A stretch of DNA of 64,000 nt from Allantophomopsis cytisporea (GCA_024752435.1 CP103037.1:2728001-2792000), one strand, 5' to 3'. Numbered from the stretch's first letter, positions 31,554 through 42,709 are shown. The notes: generated by a model from the sequence alone, not told the origin. Numbers and translations are program-made.

Positions 31554-34528
31554 GATAGAGATAGAACACAGGTTCTGAAGAGTCTGGGTTACTAGATTGG
31601 GTAAAGAGCTGGAGTAGGAATCTGCAGTCAAGAGTTGAGAAAGGAAGTCGGCCATATTTATACACTCTGTGAGAGACTACAAGCTGATCGATCTGTATTT
31701 TGCATGGTAATTCCAATGCCATTCGTAACGTCTTCTCGCTGCTAGAATGCCAAGAGGAACTTAGTTCTATAAGCAATTTAGGAATGTGCAACAAACGTGG
31801 TGATAGCAGTACTAGCTACAGAGCGGAGAAAGAAAGTTATTTCCACGGAACCCAGCTAAACCAGCGGAAGCATGCGGGGGAAGATAAAAAGGTTAAGTCA
31901 ACATCAAACCCCTGCTTCACAGCACAATTGTCACCTTCCTTCTCAGCTTACTCCTTCACTAACAAGTACAAGAGAATAAAAGTAGTAATTATATATACTA
32001 AAAAATACGACGGAATACACTTGTCAGTCTTCATTCTTATTGGCTCAACCACGACATTTAATGTAAGAAAAAACGAATGTTTGCTCTAGTTCAGCCTCCT
32101 ATCCTCTACTTTGTATATTTTTCAATTTATTTTCCTGGTTGAATGAATAACGACATACAGCTAAACATCTCTGCCACTCGTATTCGTAATTACAATCAAT
32201 ACCCCTGTCCTCCGATATCATTGCAAGACTAGAACTCATCTTGGGTTCTGAAGTTGCGCTTGGTAATCCTGTTGGTCGCTCTGGGCATGTCAGCACTAAA
32301 TTCAGGAAAGAACCGAACGTCGATTACATCCTTGTATTCTGACAGCCCCGTGTACAAAAAACCTGGGCAGCACACACATAGCCGCGGAGTCTCTGGACTC
32401 TGTTCCAGATTACTTGCTTGGCGTAATACTCGTGTAGGGTAACAACAATGCGCAACATTGTAGGGGTTCAACTAGTACAACATAACAACGTGGCGCTGGG
32501 AAGTCCGTGGAATCAACACTCTGCTACTTGATTAACCTAGTAACTCCGCTGAAATATCAGCCCATTGACCCAATCCCGTAGTATTGCATCCTACTCTGTT
32601 GTAACTGCTCACTATATTTCCTCTCTGTCGGTAGGAACTCGATGGTGCCGAAAAATATGCTGTTTAATCCACCTATAGCATTTCTTGATATGAACCATAG
32701 TAGGAGAAATAGCTAGATAGTATAAAATCTTGATGCTATGCTCTTTCCTCCCCATTTCACAGATATTAGTAGACCTCTTCTTTCTATAATGTGTATTACT
32801 ATCTTCTATAAGAAGAGCTTCCCTTAGATACATCAGAGGAAAAGAAGCTAGTATACTTTCAAAATAAGGATCTAATAATTAATATACTTTTCTGTGTAAC
32901 TACTCTAGAATTACTGATACCAGATAAGAATAGAATAGTTGATTTGTAGTTCTATTCTGTAGTACCGTAGCAGTCAACTGATTTGTATCTCTTCGATGTA
33001 CTTGCTATTGAATAATCTAAGTAATGTCAACATATGTGGTCAATACAGTCCTCACTTCGGTGCGAGTATGAAAGTGGATGATTCTCACTTTCACACAATT
33101 ACCAGATTAGGCATGCGCTGCACCACTGTATAGTTTTCGAATAGCTACAGAGTAGAAAACTGCTCCCTTTCTCTTTCAATAAATTCAGTACCCAAATCTG
33201 CTGCACAACACTGTGTATCGTGATAAGTAAACCTTTCTTCAACTTGCCTTCTACCTATGAAAACAGTATAATTATTAGTATTTAATACATTATTCTACCC
33301 TTCCAACTAAATAGATACTCTGATCATTAATTATATAGGGCATTAGTCCATACCTCGTCAAATAAAACTTTTAGTAAACAATACAATAAGAGTATATTTA
33401 CTAGTATCGAGCTCAATAAAGTCTAAAGATCCAATTTGAAACTTAGATCTCGTATAACTTGGATCCACTTAAGCTTCCGGTCCTATTGATTACGAGTATA
33501 GTAAGCCGTAATAGTGATAATAGCTATCGCATCTAGAATAGGAGATCAAATAGTATAAGTTAGCAGAGTGTACTTGGGGGCTTTATCGTTGATGATTCCA
33601 TATAATGTGCATAGCAACAGTTAATGAGACAGGTCAACTATAGAAATATAGATACCGAATCTATACAACTGTCGTACCTTGTATTCTGCAAGGGTCTTAT
33701 AGCCAAGAATATTGGATGACATTGACCTTAGTGGCAGAGTATGTAGGTGCACCATAAGAATGATTATTTTAAACTTCACGTACGTATTGTAGAGATCCCT
33801 GTTTACATAGCATAATATTTGCGCTTACGTGGCGTTGTTAGTAAAAAGTAAAGTCTACGTACTTCTCAGCGCCACATCGTAACGCGAGGCATATCTACGG
33901 AAATGTATGATCGTGGTGTTTGTAAAGGATTTTGTACCGCTTTCACTGCCTCTCAGCATGCTCGCGGAGTAGCCCTGAATCATTCATAACAGTCTTTTAT
34001 GAACCATTATCGTTATCGGTAACTCTCGTACAACAGCTCATCTTCACGAATCGGTGATTCGTGAATCTAGGGGCCGACTCTCTACTTTTGCTGCCCGGGT
34101 ATCTTCAGTGGACTGGTCTGATTTACTACTCATATAACTCTACCAATTGTATACAACTACTGCACCTAACCATAGCGTTGCATATGGGTACTGAGGTTCA
34201 TAAGTATACGTACTCGTACTCGTACGTGTAGCTCATAAGAAAATGCAGTCACAAATATTGACGTCCAGCAGAAGTCCTCTAGCTGCTTGAATTCAGCCGC
34301 GTTACTACTTATTGAGTCACGTTACATACTCACTAGCGTATTTCTTAAGTTCTTTAAAGTTTGTGATTCCCTTCGCCAAATCTTAAGCTTAATCCATCGC
34401 ATGGCTATTCACTAGTGCCCTCTGTTATCAAGGAATATTCCTCCCAATACTCAAATTTCTTTTTCATAAGCAAATTGAACTTCGTCCAATCGGCTGTTCC
34501 ATTGAATACGAGCCACCCTCTTCGTTGA
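31554..34528. other. 3-kb AT-rich gene-poor tract
   Basis: Tannase promoter at the left. A minus-strand open stretch at about 32471-32229 (contains RLCVCCPGFLYTGLSEYKDV) has protein-like composition but no ATG and no recognised family; may be a remnant. 32650-34000 is A/T-rich with many stops and could be decayed repeat DNA. A diverged copy of the window-start element lies at 33060-33175. Confidence 0.4.
33060..33175 (-). repeat. Diverged inverted copy of the element at window positions about 20-115
   Basis: Reverse complement contains GTGGTGCAGCGCATGCCTAA, then TGTGTGAAAGTGAGAA and CACTTTCATACT, matching GTGGTGC..., GAGTGAAAGTGAGAA and CACTTTCGTACT at the window start, in the same order. 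Both copies fold a short hairpin (TGAAAGTG / CACTTTCA here). The flanking CAG-TTTTCTA...TGTAG-TAT stretch also aligns. Confidence 0.5.
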
Positions 34529-35116
34529 CAAACATACATTCCAGCCCCGAACATACTTGGCTCTCTTCCCACTGAGCTGAAAATTGCTGTTCTTGATGAA
34601 TATGACTACGGATCTTTGGTCAACCTTCTCTCCATGAACAAGACATGGTATCGGTTGTCTCTCCCACTAACGAAGAATAATGAGTGACGCACCAAGTTTC
34701 TTCTCGACTTCGAAGCATCTTTTGACAATTTCACAGAGTCAACTCTGGGAATCCAAATCAATTTCCGGTATTGGGATAATGAGCGAAAATTATATGCATG
34801 CTTCAGATGTTTCAAGATGAAGCATTCCTCCACTTTCGCCACAGGTCATATAACCGGAACATTTCTCACCCGGGAAGAGAGGATTGCGCGGAGCTGCACC
34901 TTTTACCTAGACTGTGGCGTGAACAAAGAGCCAATCAAGTACCTACCAGGAGCTATCGTAATGCTGGGAAGGGGTTTCAAGGGACATAATGTCAGGAGAC
35001 ATCTTTTGTGAAAGAAATGTAAACAGTGGAAGCCAGTTACCTTGAATGGATATTGCATGGCGAAGAAGAGTTGGAGAATGTGCTTGGGTTCTAGAGATAC
35101 ACTGCAAGAATTGTAG
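34529..35116 (+). pseudogene. F-box-like protein remnant with in-frame stops
   Basis: Reading one frame through two stops gives SLPTELKIAVLDEYDYGSLV (F-box-like start), then after a TGA at 34685-34687 a second part with KLYACFRCFKMKHSSTFA, CTFYLDCGV and YLPGA: the CxxC...CxDCG...Y.PG zinc-ribbon pattern of a large family of fungal F-box proteins. A second TGA at 35009-35011 is followed in frame by KKCKQWKPVTLNG up to a TAG at 35114-35116. Both TGAs could come from CGA by one transition. F-box proteins are substrate adaptors of SCF ubiquitin ligases; this copy looks dead. Neighbours are AT-rich non-coding DNA. Confidence 0.65.
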
Positions 35117-35786
35117 TGCCCCATGGTATATACGGCACGGGAACATGGACTGGAGCGGGAATCGATTAGTATGGAAGCGGACAGGCAGAAAGCCTGGGTT
35201 TGTTTTGCCAGCGAGTCACCTAGTAATGGGAAAGTGAAGACGCTGTAAAGAATATTGGAGATTAAATATGAAGTTTATTGGATTTGGGTAGGACATGGCT
35301 GTTTATTTTACACAAGGATATTATTAGAGAAGGATAGTTACTGGTACAGAAGGTCTGTAGATCCAGTTGTATGATCTTCTAGAAACAAAGTAACTTATGA
35401 CCTATAATGATCTATCCTTTCTGAACAATGAATGTGACACACATATGATATTTATACTATTGACTGGTACTATATTCCAACGGGTGCGTCTCGTAGTCTC
35501 ATTCCTGCCAGGACACTCGCGAAAGATCGACTGTCCATTTAGCCAAATATTATGTTACGACATTTTTAGAAATACATCATAATCTGGTTTCGATTTTCAG
35601 AAACGAATTGAGGAAGTGAAATCTAGGTGAAAGGCAGGTCGGTCGCCTTTATAAGTAGGTCAGCATACAAGAAATTCATTGATGAAGGTTCAAAGAATGA
35701 AAAACTCTGGAACGTTTCAATCGCCATGAAGCTGCAAAGCGAGGATTACATTACAGATATCCTAACTTGAAATATTTAGACCATCC
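35117..35786. other. Intergenic
   Basis: Between the F-box remnant and the LRR gene 3' end. Nothing recognised. Confidence 0.4.
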
Positions 35787-37463
35787 TTATATCGCCTCAG
35801 CGTCTTTTAATACCAAATCCCATGTGGGATCCCCCTCATCCCACTCTTGTGATGGGGGCTCTTTCAATTGCTTATCCTGGGTACGATACTGGCTATCGAT
35901 GAGACGAACATCCGGTGTATTGCGTAAAAATCGGCAAGCTTCAGAAGTTGGAAATTCTTCCGGTGTATCGACCTCTGGAAAGAACTTGCGGCGATTCGCT
36001 AGCAAGGTCTGTCTTGTTGCAAGATCGCAGAAGCGCTCTTTCCCAATCGAAAATGCTTCAAAAAACACAAGGTTAGATTGAGCGACGGCGGTTTTGAGCT
36101 CTGCGAGCTCTGAAGCTGTTAGTGCTGTACGGCCAAGTCCTAGCCAGCGCATTGGAGGCGCTTGAATCAAGCGCACTATTGCTGGTATGGTCTTTCCATC
36201 AACATAGTTATAGCGTTGCTTGTGAGCTTTGGTGGTCAATGATGCGCCAAGATCAACCGAGAGCAAGTTCGGATGAGATGCAAGTGAGTTGCATAACTGA
36301 GACACTCCGACAGGAGTGAGACCAATCGAACACATACTGAGTCTGAGAAGTGAATTATGTCGTCCCAAAACTGGAGCTAACTCGGCAATTCCAGCATCTC
36401 CAATCGGATTAGATGAGAGAAAGAGTGACTCGATGTGGCTGGTGGGATCGTCAAGATAGTCAGCTAAGGCACGGCTTCCACGTACTCCAAGCCCCAAAGC
36501 GTTAAGATATATGTTCCGTAATGAAATTTGTTTGCCTTTCAAAGATCTGAACAGTTGCTCAACTCCCAGATCTCCAAGCTCGGTATTCTCTAGATCAAGT
36601 GTGCGAAGATTGGGCGCACTTGAAATCAGATTGACTAGAGAGGGAACAGCGGCTGTACCAAGAGGATTGCGTTTCAGCCAGACATTGGTGATGCGTGAGC
36701 TACCAGCCATTGACTCTGCGAGCTCTTTGAATGGTTGTGCTGTGATATGACATCCTGCCAGGTACCATGTCTCGATGCGTTCGGGACACGATCGGATAAA
36801 GGCAGCAATGCGTTTAGCACCCGTGGTTGCGATGATGTTATTTCCAAGGAGAAATTGTGTGACATGCTGATTCCTCTCAAGGGAGTGCATGAGATTGCCA
36901 ATGTGTGTTGGACCTACAACCATTTTGCAAAGATCAAGCCGACCATCAACGTACACGATTCCGCGACCGAATTCAACAAATGGTGTTCCGGTTTTCGATT
37001 CCTCCCGGAGCCGGGCTCCGACCGGGATTTCATCGTCTCCCACAAGCAGTCGTTTAGGGTCACCATTGGATCCCAAAAAGTTGAAAACATCGGAAAATAC
37101 ATCAGCTGTCGGAATCTTTACAGGCATCGGCATCGCCTTGGGCCCATTCAAATCCACCGGGTCCAATTCCTGTCCTGCCCATGGCCCTTGAAGCGCCATT
37201 AGCTTTCCGCCAGCATTATCTGCCATTTGTAACTCAGTTAAGCGAGCTTGTCGGGCCGCACGCACTGCGGCCGCTGCCTTTACCCGCGCTTGTTCGTACA
37301 TGATTAAGGCTTTAATGGGTGTCTCCTCTGGGAAGGCCGCACTGGCGAGAGCCTGCGCAGAGGCTCGTTGACCATGGGGTCTCCGTCGAGGTAACTCCAA
37401 GATTCCATTTTCGTCTGCGGTTTGTCCATCGAGAACCCGTTTGAGGACTTCGAGGGATGGCAT
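35787..37463 (-). CDS. Leucine-rich-repeat (RNI-like) protein
   Basis: 558 aa from the ATG at 37463 (MPSLEVLKRVLDGQ); the frame continues to an upstream ATG at 37577, adding 38 residues without obvious character. The N-terminal about 170 residues include an Ala/Arg helix (EQARVKAAAAVRAARQARLT). From about residue 190 come ribonuclease-inhibitor-type repeats: NVWLKRNPLGTAAVPSLVNL, LRTLDLENTELGDLGVEQLF, IESLFLSSNPIGDAGIAELA, LLRLSMCSIGLTPVGVSQLC. These form a horseshoe used for protein binding. No enzymatic or NACHT/NB-ARC domain is present. The C-terminus is acidic and Trp-rich. The role is unknown. Divergent from the aldo/keto reductase with a 313-bp shared upstream region. Confidence 0.85.
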   Translation of the reverse strand: MPSLEVLKRVLDGQTADENGILELPRRRPHGQRASAQALASAAFPEETPIKALIMYEQARVKAAAAVRAARQARLTELQMADNAGGKLMALQGPWAGQELDPVDLNGPKAMPMPVKIPTADVFSDVFNFLGSNGDPKRLLVGDDEIPVGARLREESKTGTPFVEFGRGIVYVDGRLDLCKMVVGPTHIGNLMHSLERNQHVTQFLLGNNIIATTGAKRIAAFIRSCPERIETWYLAGCHITAQPFKELAESMAGSSRITNVWLKRNPLGTAAVPSLVNLISSAPNLRTLDLENTELGDLGVEQLFRSLKGKQISLRNIYLNALGLGVRGSRALADYLDDPTSHIESLFLSSNPIGDAGIAELAPVLGRHNSLLRLSMCSIGLTPVGVSQLCNSLASHPNLLSVDLGASLTTKAHKQRYNYVDGKTIPAIVRLIQAPPMRWLGLGRTALTASELAELKTAVAQSNLVFFEAFSIGKERFCDLATRQTLLANRRKFFPEVDTPEEFPTSEACRFLRNTPDVRLIDSQYRTQDKQLKEPPSQEWDEGDPTWDLVLKDAEAI

Positions 37464-37776
37464 GTTTGGTGAATTTGTTGAACTGACGATAAGCATTGTG
37501 CTCCAGTGCGCAACAGAAAATATATGTTTGTGGAAGATAACTGAATCAACCATCTCAAACAATGAAGATTTGAACATTCTATGGAAGATACTCGATGCTG
37601 GGTGAGATATAGTATACTAACAAGTCGGTTACTTCAATGACTCATACAAAGGTTGCCTATTTTTATTCTGATTTTCTTGATCGACATGACTCTGTCACGC
37701 CCTTAAATTGACTTCTTGCAGGGGATTTTACATGAAATCGATCCATTGTCACAAGTTCGATCGCTTTCTCTTACCA
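37464..37776. promoter_or_regulatory. Shared upstream region of divergent LRR and AKR genes
   Basis: Only 313 bp separates the two start codons, so the two promoters must overlap or abut. No specific site recognised. Confidence 0.45.
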
Positions 37777-38728
37777 ATGAGCATCACAACACTTGTTTCA
37801 GCTGCCTCTATAGGCTTCGGGACGTACCGCCTCAAGGGCAACGATGTAAGATGTCCACTGAGAGAAGCAATTCGAATAGGATATCGACATATCGACACAG
37901 CTGGTATCTACAAGAATGAGGCTGAGATCGGCGAGGTACTTCAAGACCTCTATCGGGAGGGGGCAATAAAAAGAGAAGAGTTATATATTACATCGAAGCT
38001 ATGTACGATAGAACAATCCGAAATCAGATAATCCATTCTGTTATTTACTGTCTAACTCTTTGTTGTGTTTAGCACCCTATGATATGCGCGAGCCACAAAA
38101 GGCTATTGATCGCACTTTGCGTAACTTGCAAACCTCTTACCTCGATCAGTATCTCATTCATTGGCCCGGATGCTCTGGAAAACCACCAACATCACCAGTC
38201 CATGCCACTCTGCGCAAACAGGCGTGGAAAATCATAGCTGCTGCCCAAGCTGCTGGACTCATCCGCTATATTGGCGTCAGCAACTATACAAGTGCGCACC
38301 TTCGCGAGATGCTAGATCATAATGATGTCTCTTTCCCTTTTCCGCAAATATTGCAAATGGAGTTTCATCCTCAGTACTGGCAAGTAGCAATGCATCTGCG
38401 TAAAGAGTTCGCACTGCAAGATCTGAAGATTGAAGGCTATGCAGTACTCGGGGAAGGACGATTTGCCATGGAGAATACTGCACCCGCAGAAGTCAGAGAT
38501 ATCGCCAAACGGTTAGGTGTGACGGAGGCACAGGTCATTCTTGGCTGGGCATTGCGGAAAAGTGTACTTGTTCTTGTTATGTCGCGGAATGCTGAACATC
38601 TCGTGGAGAACCTGGCTTCCAAGTCTGTGGCACAGAATATGACGGACGAAGATATCATGACCATTGACGCTATCGGTTTGAGGGAGAGTGCAGGAAAAAT
38701 CTGCTGGGATCCAGCTGCGGTAGTGTAG
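37777..38728 (+). CDS. Aldo/keto reductase
   Basis: NADPH-dependent reduction of aldehydes or ketones; cytosolic. Exons 37777-38002 and 38073-38728, with a 70-nt intron (GTACGA donor, CTAAC branch, TTTAG acceptor) restoring TSKLSPYDMREPQKAI; 293 aa. The catalytic tetrad is complete: Asp40 and Tyr45 in HIDTAGIYKN, Lys74 in ITSKLS, His105 in LIHWPG. IGFGTYRLKG is the first barrel strand; IRYIGVSNY and the C-terminal cofactor loop (LVMSRNAEHLVENL, where many AKRs have IPKS/GTK) are present. ATG 37777 places the fold start correctly; an upstream in-frame ATG at 37732 adds 15 residues. Substrate not predictable. Confidence 0.92.
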
Positions 38729-38937
38729 TGCATAATGAAGTCCTCCCAACAGAGGCAAACTCAATTGACATGAGTATCCCTTGATGATCCAGCAGTCCTC
38801 AATATTCAAATAATTCCAAGTAGTTGACTAGCCGTTAAGAGTCGAGCATATCTCGATTACCAGCAACCTCATATTACTAGGTGGCTGAACCATTAAGCAT
38901 CTTTCAACTTTCCATACAGCAATACCCTTTTCCTTAG

Positions 38938-39777
38938 TTAAGATTCGCTGTATGGCGGAGGATTGACAGGTTCAGTGGCAGAAGTTGAATTCCGTACAGT
39001 ATCTGAAGCTGATGCGTCGCTGTTAACCTGTATTTGCGTCTGCCAGGCATGACGTTGCATTTCCTTATCAAAATCCATAGCAAGTACGTCAGTACCAGCG
39101 ATATCCTCAACAAACCAATCCAATAACTTTGCCCGATCCTGCGGCTGTTGAAGTGATAACCACCCTCGAAAAACACAAAGACAATTGAGTTTGGTATATT
39201 TCTGAGCAGATGGTCGCAGAGCTTTTCCTGATTCTTCTGCAAAACGTTGTTGCATAGGGCTCATATGAGCTGGATCCGGATACCCTGATTCGGTGAGAGT
39301 TGGATGCTCACTCGACTCGACTTCCGAGGTCTCTGCGAGGGAAAGCCAGTTGGGGGCGTCTGGAATCCTTATTGGCCATTTGACTCGATTCTGCTGAAAA
39401 GACCAATCATATACGATATTTCTTGAGAGTTCGATTTGCTCTGCGCCAGATGCATATCGACAGATCTTCTGCTCATCGATCAGTCGAGATTCCTGCTTGA
39501 GCTTGAGGCTTAAGGTTGTGGCGAATTCATGACGTGACGAGCCACCACTACGCTGAGTTCTGGTTGTTGTAACTTGCGACTGACAAAAGCTGATTTCCTT
39601 CTGGCCAGGTATGAGCTTGGCAATTCGTCGAGACACAATAATCGTCTGTAGTGGAAGTTCTGTAGCAATTTCAAGTGATATGATTATTGGCATGCTCGAA
39701 GGCTCTCTCCACCGAGTGACAACTTCGGCCTGAGGTGATCCGCTACGTATCAATTTCGTATTACTCAGGTCGGACAT
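38938..39777 (-). CDS. Hypothetical protein with C-terminal PPxY motif
   Basis: 279 aa from the ATG at 39777 (MSDLSNTKLIRSGSPQ); the frame stays open further upstream without a convincing start. The N-terminal half looks like beta-strands (MPIIISLEIATELPLQTIIV). The C-terminus ends NPPPYSES, a PPxY motif of the kind that recruits WW-domain ubiquitin ligases such as Rsp5/HulA. There is no signal peptide, membrane segment or known domain. I do not recognise the family; an arrestin-like adaptor would be one speculation given the beta-rich start and PY tail, but no arrestin signature is seen. Confidence 0.65.
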   Translation of the reverse strand: MSDLSNTKLIRSGSPQAEVVTRWREPSSMPIIISLEIATELPLQTIIVSRRIAKLIPGQKEISFCQSQVTTTRTQRSGGSSRHEFATTLSLKLKQESRLIDEQKICRYASGAEQIELSRNIVYDWSFQQNRVKWPIRIPDAPNWLSLAETSEVESSEHPTLTESGYPDPAHMSPMQQRFAEESGKALRPSAQKYTKLNCLCVFRGWLSLQQPQDRAKLLDWFVEDIAGTDVLAMDFDKEMQRHAWQTQIQVNSDASASDTVRNSTSATEPVNPPPYSES

Positions 39778-40411
39778 GACGAAGAATCTGAGGAAACTGC
39801 TGGCAACGCTGTAATGAATGCTTCTGTTGGTTTCTTGAGGTTCGTTCTCCGTAGAATAGGATACATAGTATGATAAAAGAAGCTCTATATATATGATCTC
39901 AACAAAACGGAGTACATTAATTAGCTTCTGCCTGAGAACATAACAATTCTCGATATGGAAGAACCTAATCAAATTTGAAGTGTAGTTTCAGCCAGGTTGT
40001 ATAGTTTTTATCCTCAGAACCTTAATGATTTCACTAACCAACCCTAGGAGTATCGTATGTCTAAATCGGGTCTTTCAACTATATACTTTACTCAAAAATG
40101 GTGTTATAGCAGAAGGATCTAAAACAAATGAGATACAAATACTTACTGGCAAATCATAGATTTCTTGATAACGATTGACAGCTCTAGGGCTGCTATAAGC
40201 TAAGGGCTAGCTAGATAAGTGACTCTTCTGAGCTAGCGTTAGCTACCATCAAGATTGAGCAAAATCCCTTTCGATCTAACGTCATTAATGAAGTGTCTGT
40301 TAAATTCATTCTTTCATCACTGTTGAGACACCAGCGCATGTTAGGAGACTATATTTACTTTTATGATGCCACGCAACCAACGCCGCATATCAACATCCAT
40401 CTATATTTTGC
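39778..40411. other. Intergenic
   Basis: AT-rich; promoter of the PPxY gene and 3' flank of the SDR gene. Nothing recognised. Confidence 0.4.
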
Positions 40412-41697
40412 CTATGCAGCCTTTTTCCCCCTTCTAGATTTCGTCTTCTTCGTCTCGGTACCACTACTAGCAGGCTCCTTCTCAGGTGTGGCAGTTTTTA
40501 CGCCAGCAGCCTTATCCTTAGCCTCCTGCTGCTTCTTCAACACAGCGCGCTTGACAGCCTCCTCTTTTTCTACCCTCTCAATCAACTTCTCGGTGCCGGC
40601 CCACAATTTCTTAGCAACCTCCTCATCTCTAACATCAGTTCTCGCGTAATCCAGCTCCATACATTCCTTGATGAACTTTACATCATTCCCTCTTCCCAAT
40701 GAAACATCCATTGCAGCATACAGGAAACTCTGTGCGCCTTGTTGGGAGCTCTTTAGAAACAACCATGCCGTCTGATAAAACGCAACATAAAGAGCCAATC
40801 CCCAGAGGGTTCCTCTGCTCAACCATCTTCGCATACCTGGTGTTCTCGAGTGACCGGGGTCGATGAAAGCCACACGAGTGTTCGTAGGTAGGCCATCTGG
40901 TCTTTTGTAAGATTCAAGATGCTTCTGGAATGCCTGGCCGAAGACCATGAGTGCGAGTTTGCTGCGAGCATATGCCTTCTTAGGAGACCAATCCTTTACA
41001 GTCAGCGCCTCATCACCATTTCCAAGGGTCGGAGATCCAATGTATGCAGCACAGGTTGCGAAAAGAATTCTAACGTCACGGTCGGGAGGTTGAGCGCGAA
41101 TGGCGGGGCTGAGGATGCTGAGAAGATGGAAGTTTGCGACGTAGTTCACCATCCAGGTTTCTTCAATGCCTTCATCGGTGAGTACTCGTGGTTTGCCTGC
41201 AGGTGTAAGAGTTGCGGCGCAGAGAATGATCATGTCGAGACGTCGAGGAGGGGCATTATCAATCCATTTGGTAGCGAATTGGCGAATGCTGTGCAAGGAC
41301 GAAAGATCGACTTGTTCGGCGTAGATGAGCTCATTGCCTGTGGCCTCGCGCAATCTATCTATGAACTCGACGAGAAAGAAATCGCTCTTTTCGTAGTGCG
41401 TTAATAGGACGATCTGGGCACCTCGTTTCGCAAGATCGAATGCTATTGAAGCTCCTATTCCGGATGTGCCACCCTATTGTTATCAGCTAGTAATTCGTCG
41501 TATATGGAAAGAGGGCGTACTGTTATCATGACTACTTTCGAGTGCATCTGCCTCTCGGCGGTGTTGGCTGCTCCTCCAGAGTACCATTTGACAGCGGCCA
41601 GTACCAGTAACACAGCACCAATCTTGACGATGGTCCAGATGTTGGGAAGGCCAGGTACGCCATTGAAGGCCAGCTCCGCAAGAAAGGGAATTGGCAT
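40412..41697 (-). CDS. Membrane-anchored short-chain dehydrogenase/reductase
   Basis: Exons 41697-41521 and 41473-40412, separated by a 47-nt intron (GTACGC donor, CTGATAAC branch, AATAG acceptor); 412 aa. A single N-terminal membrane segment (about residues 20-37, IWTIVKIGAVLLVLAAVKWY) anchors a Rossmann fold with the NAD(P)-binding TGGTSGIG at 59-66, split by the intron, and YARSK with catalytic Tyr227/Lys231. The segment where the catalytic Ser is expected reads LFATCAAYIG, so Ser seems replaced. The C-terminus is a Lys/Glu/Ala-rich tail ending KKTKSRRGKKAA. The layout recalls retinol-dehydrogenase-like or Env9-like lipid-droplet/ER oxidoreductases. Substrate unknown. Divergent from the G-patch gene, 292 bp between starts. 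Confidence 0.88.
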
Positions 41698-41989
41698 TGT
41701 GGCGGATGTCGATGTTCGGCAGCGAGGACAGGTGCGGAAAGGATAAGTAAATATTTGGAAAAAGGGTGAAGTACGTGGCTTGTCAGCCTTAAACAGGAGA
41801 CAGGGGATTGTCAAAAATACCGTCGCCAGAACCTAAAATCCGGGGTATTCTAGTGCTTATCGCTGAACCTTATCGGAAGCCCGTGGAAGCCTGTCCTTGC
41901 CACTTTTGCGACCTTGACGACAACAGCCATCGAAAAGTCAACGTTTGCAAAAGTTGTTCCATAACGGCGGAGGTGCGAGGCTGGAAACC

Positions 41990-42709
41990 ATGGAACACGA
42001 GGACGAATACACGATACCTCTGCAAGATCAACGGATTTTTGGTGCTGGCATCAAACGTAAACGAGTTCAGTTCGTCCCATCGACTTCTTCAACCACAGGA
42101 ACGACAGCAACGGCTAGTACTACATCCTCACAATCTATTGGCGACCTATATTTGAGCCGGGTGCTCACTAAAAACTCAGAAGCCGGATCTGGTTCTGCTA
42201 GCCCAACGACTACGAACACGACTACGACTCCAGAGTCGACCCCAGAAGCCTCGTTGATCTGTGAGGTCTGCAATCTTCCACTGCGCGAATCTTCCGTGGA
42301 AGCAAACTCCTCCTCCACAACATCTCGACCACATGAAGCCTCTCTGGCACATCAAGTCTGCCTCACGCATTCACATCCTCCCTCTCATCTCGATCGCAAG
42401 CGCAAAGGGTTGAGCTATCTCTCTGCGTATGGATGGGACCCCGACTCTAGGCAAGGACTGGGCGCAAGTGGGCAAGGCATACAATTTCCTATCAAACCGA
42501 AAAGCAAAAGCAGTAAGAACGATAGGCTGGGGCTAGGATTGGTAGTACCAAAGAAGGATCTGGAGAAATTCAAGAAGCAGGGGAGGGTTGAGAAGTTGGA
42601 TGCCGGAAAGCTCAAGAAGTTGGAGGTCCAGGAGAAGCGAAAGGCGGAGCAGTTGCGAGAAATGTTCTATCGGAATGACGATGTGCAGAGATATCTTTCT
42701 GGGGGATAG
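41990..42709 (+). CDS. G-patch domain protein (GPANK1-like)
   Basis: 239 aa from the ATG at 41990 (MEHEDEYTIPLQDQRIFGAG); an upstream open stretch lacks an ATG. Order: N-terminal Ser/Thr-rich linker, a CEVC...HEASLAHQ...H zinc-ligand-like cluster (about residues 88-130), then a G-patch with YGWDPDSRQGLGASGQGIQF and a Lys-rich C-terminal helix ending MFYRNDDVQRYLSGG. G-patch proteins usually activate DEAH RNA helicases in splicing or ribosome biogenesis. The Cys/His-G-patch arrangement resembles GPANK1-type proteins without visible ankyrin repeats. Convergent with the MFS gene, 118 bp apart. Confidence 0.85.
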   Translation: MEHEDEYTIPLQDQRIFGAGIKRKRVQFVPSTSSTTGTTATASTTSSQSIGDLYLSRVLTKNSEAGSGSASPTTTNTTTTPESTPEASLICEVCNLPLRESSVEANSSSTTSRPHEASLAHQVCLTHSHPPSHLDRKRKGLSYLSAYGWDPDSRQGLGASGQGIQFPIKPKSKSSKNDRLGLGLVVPKKDLEKFKKQGRVEKLDAGKLKKLEVQEKRKAEQLREMFYRNDDVQRYLSGG

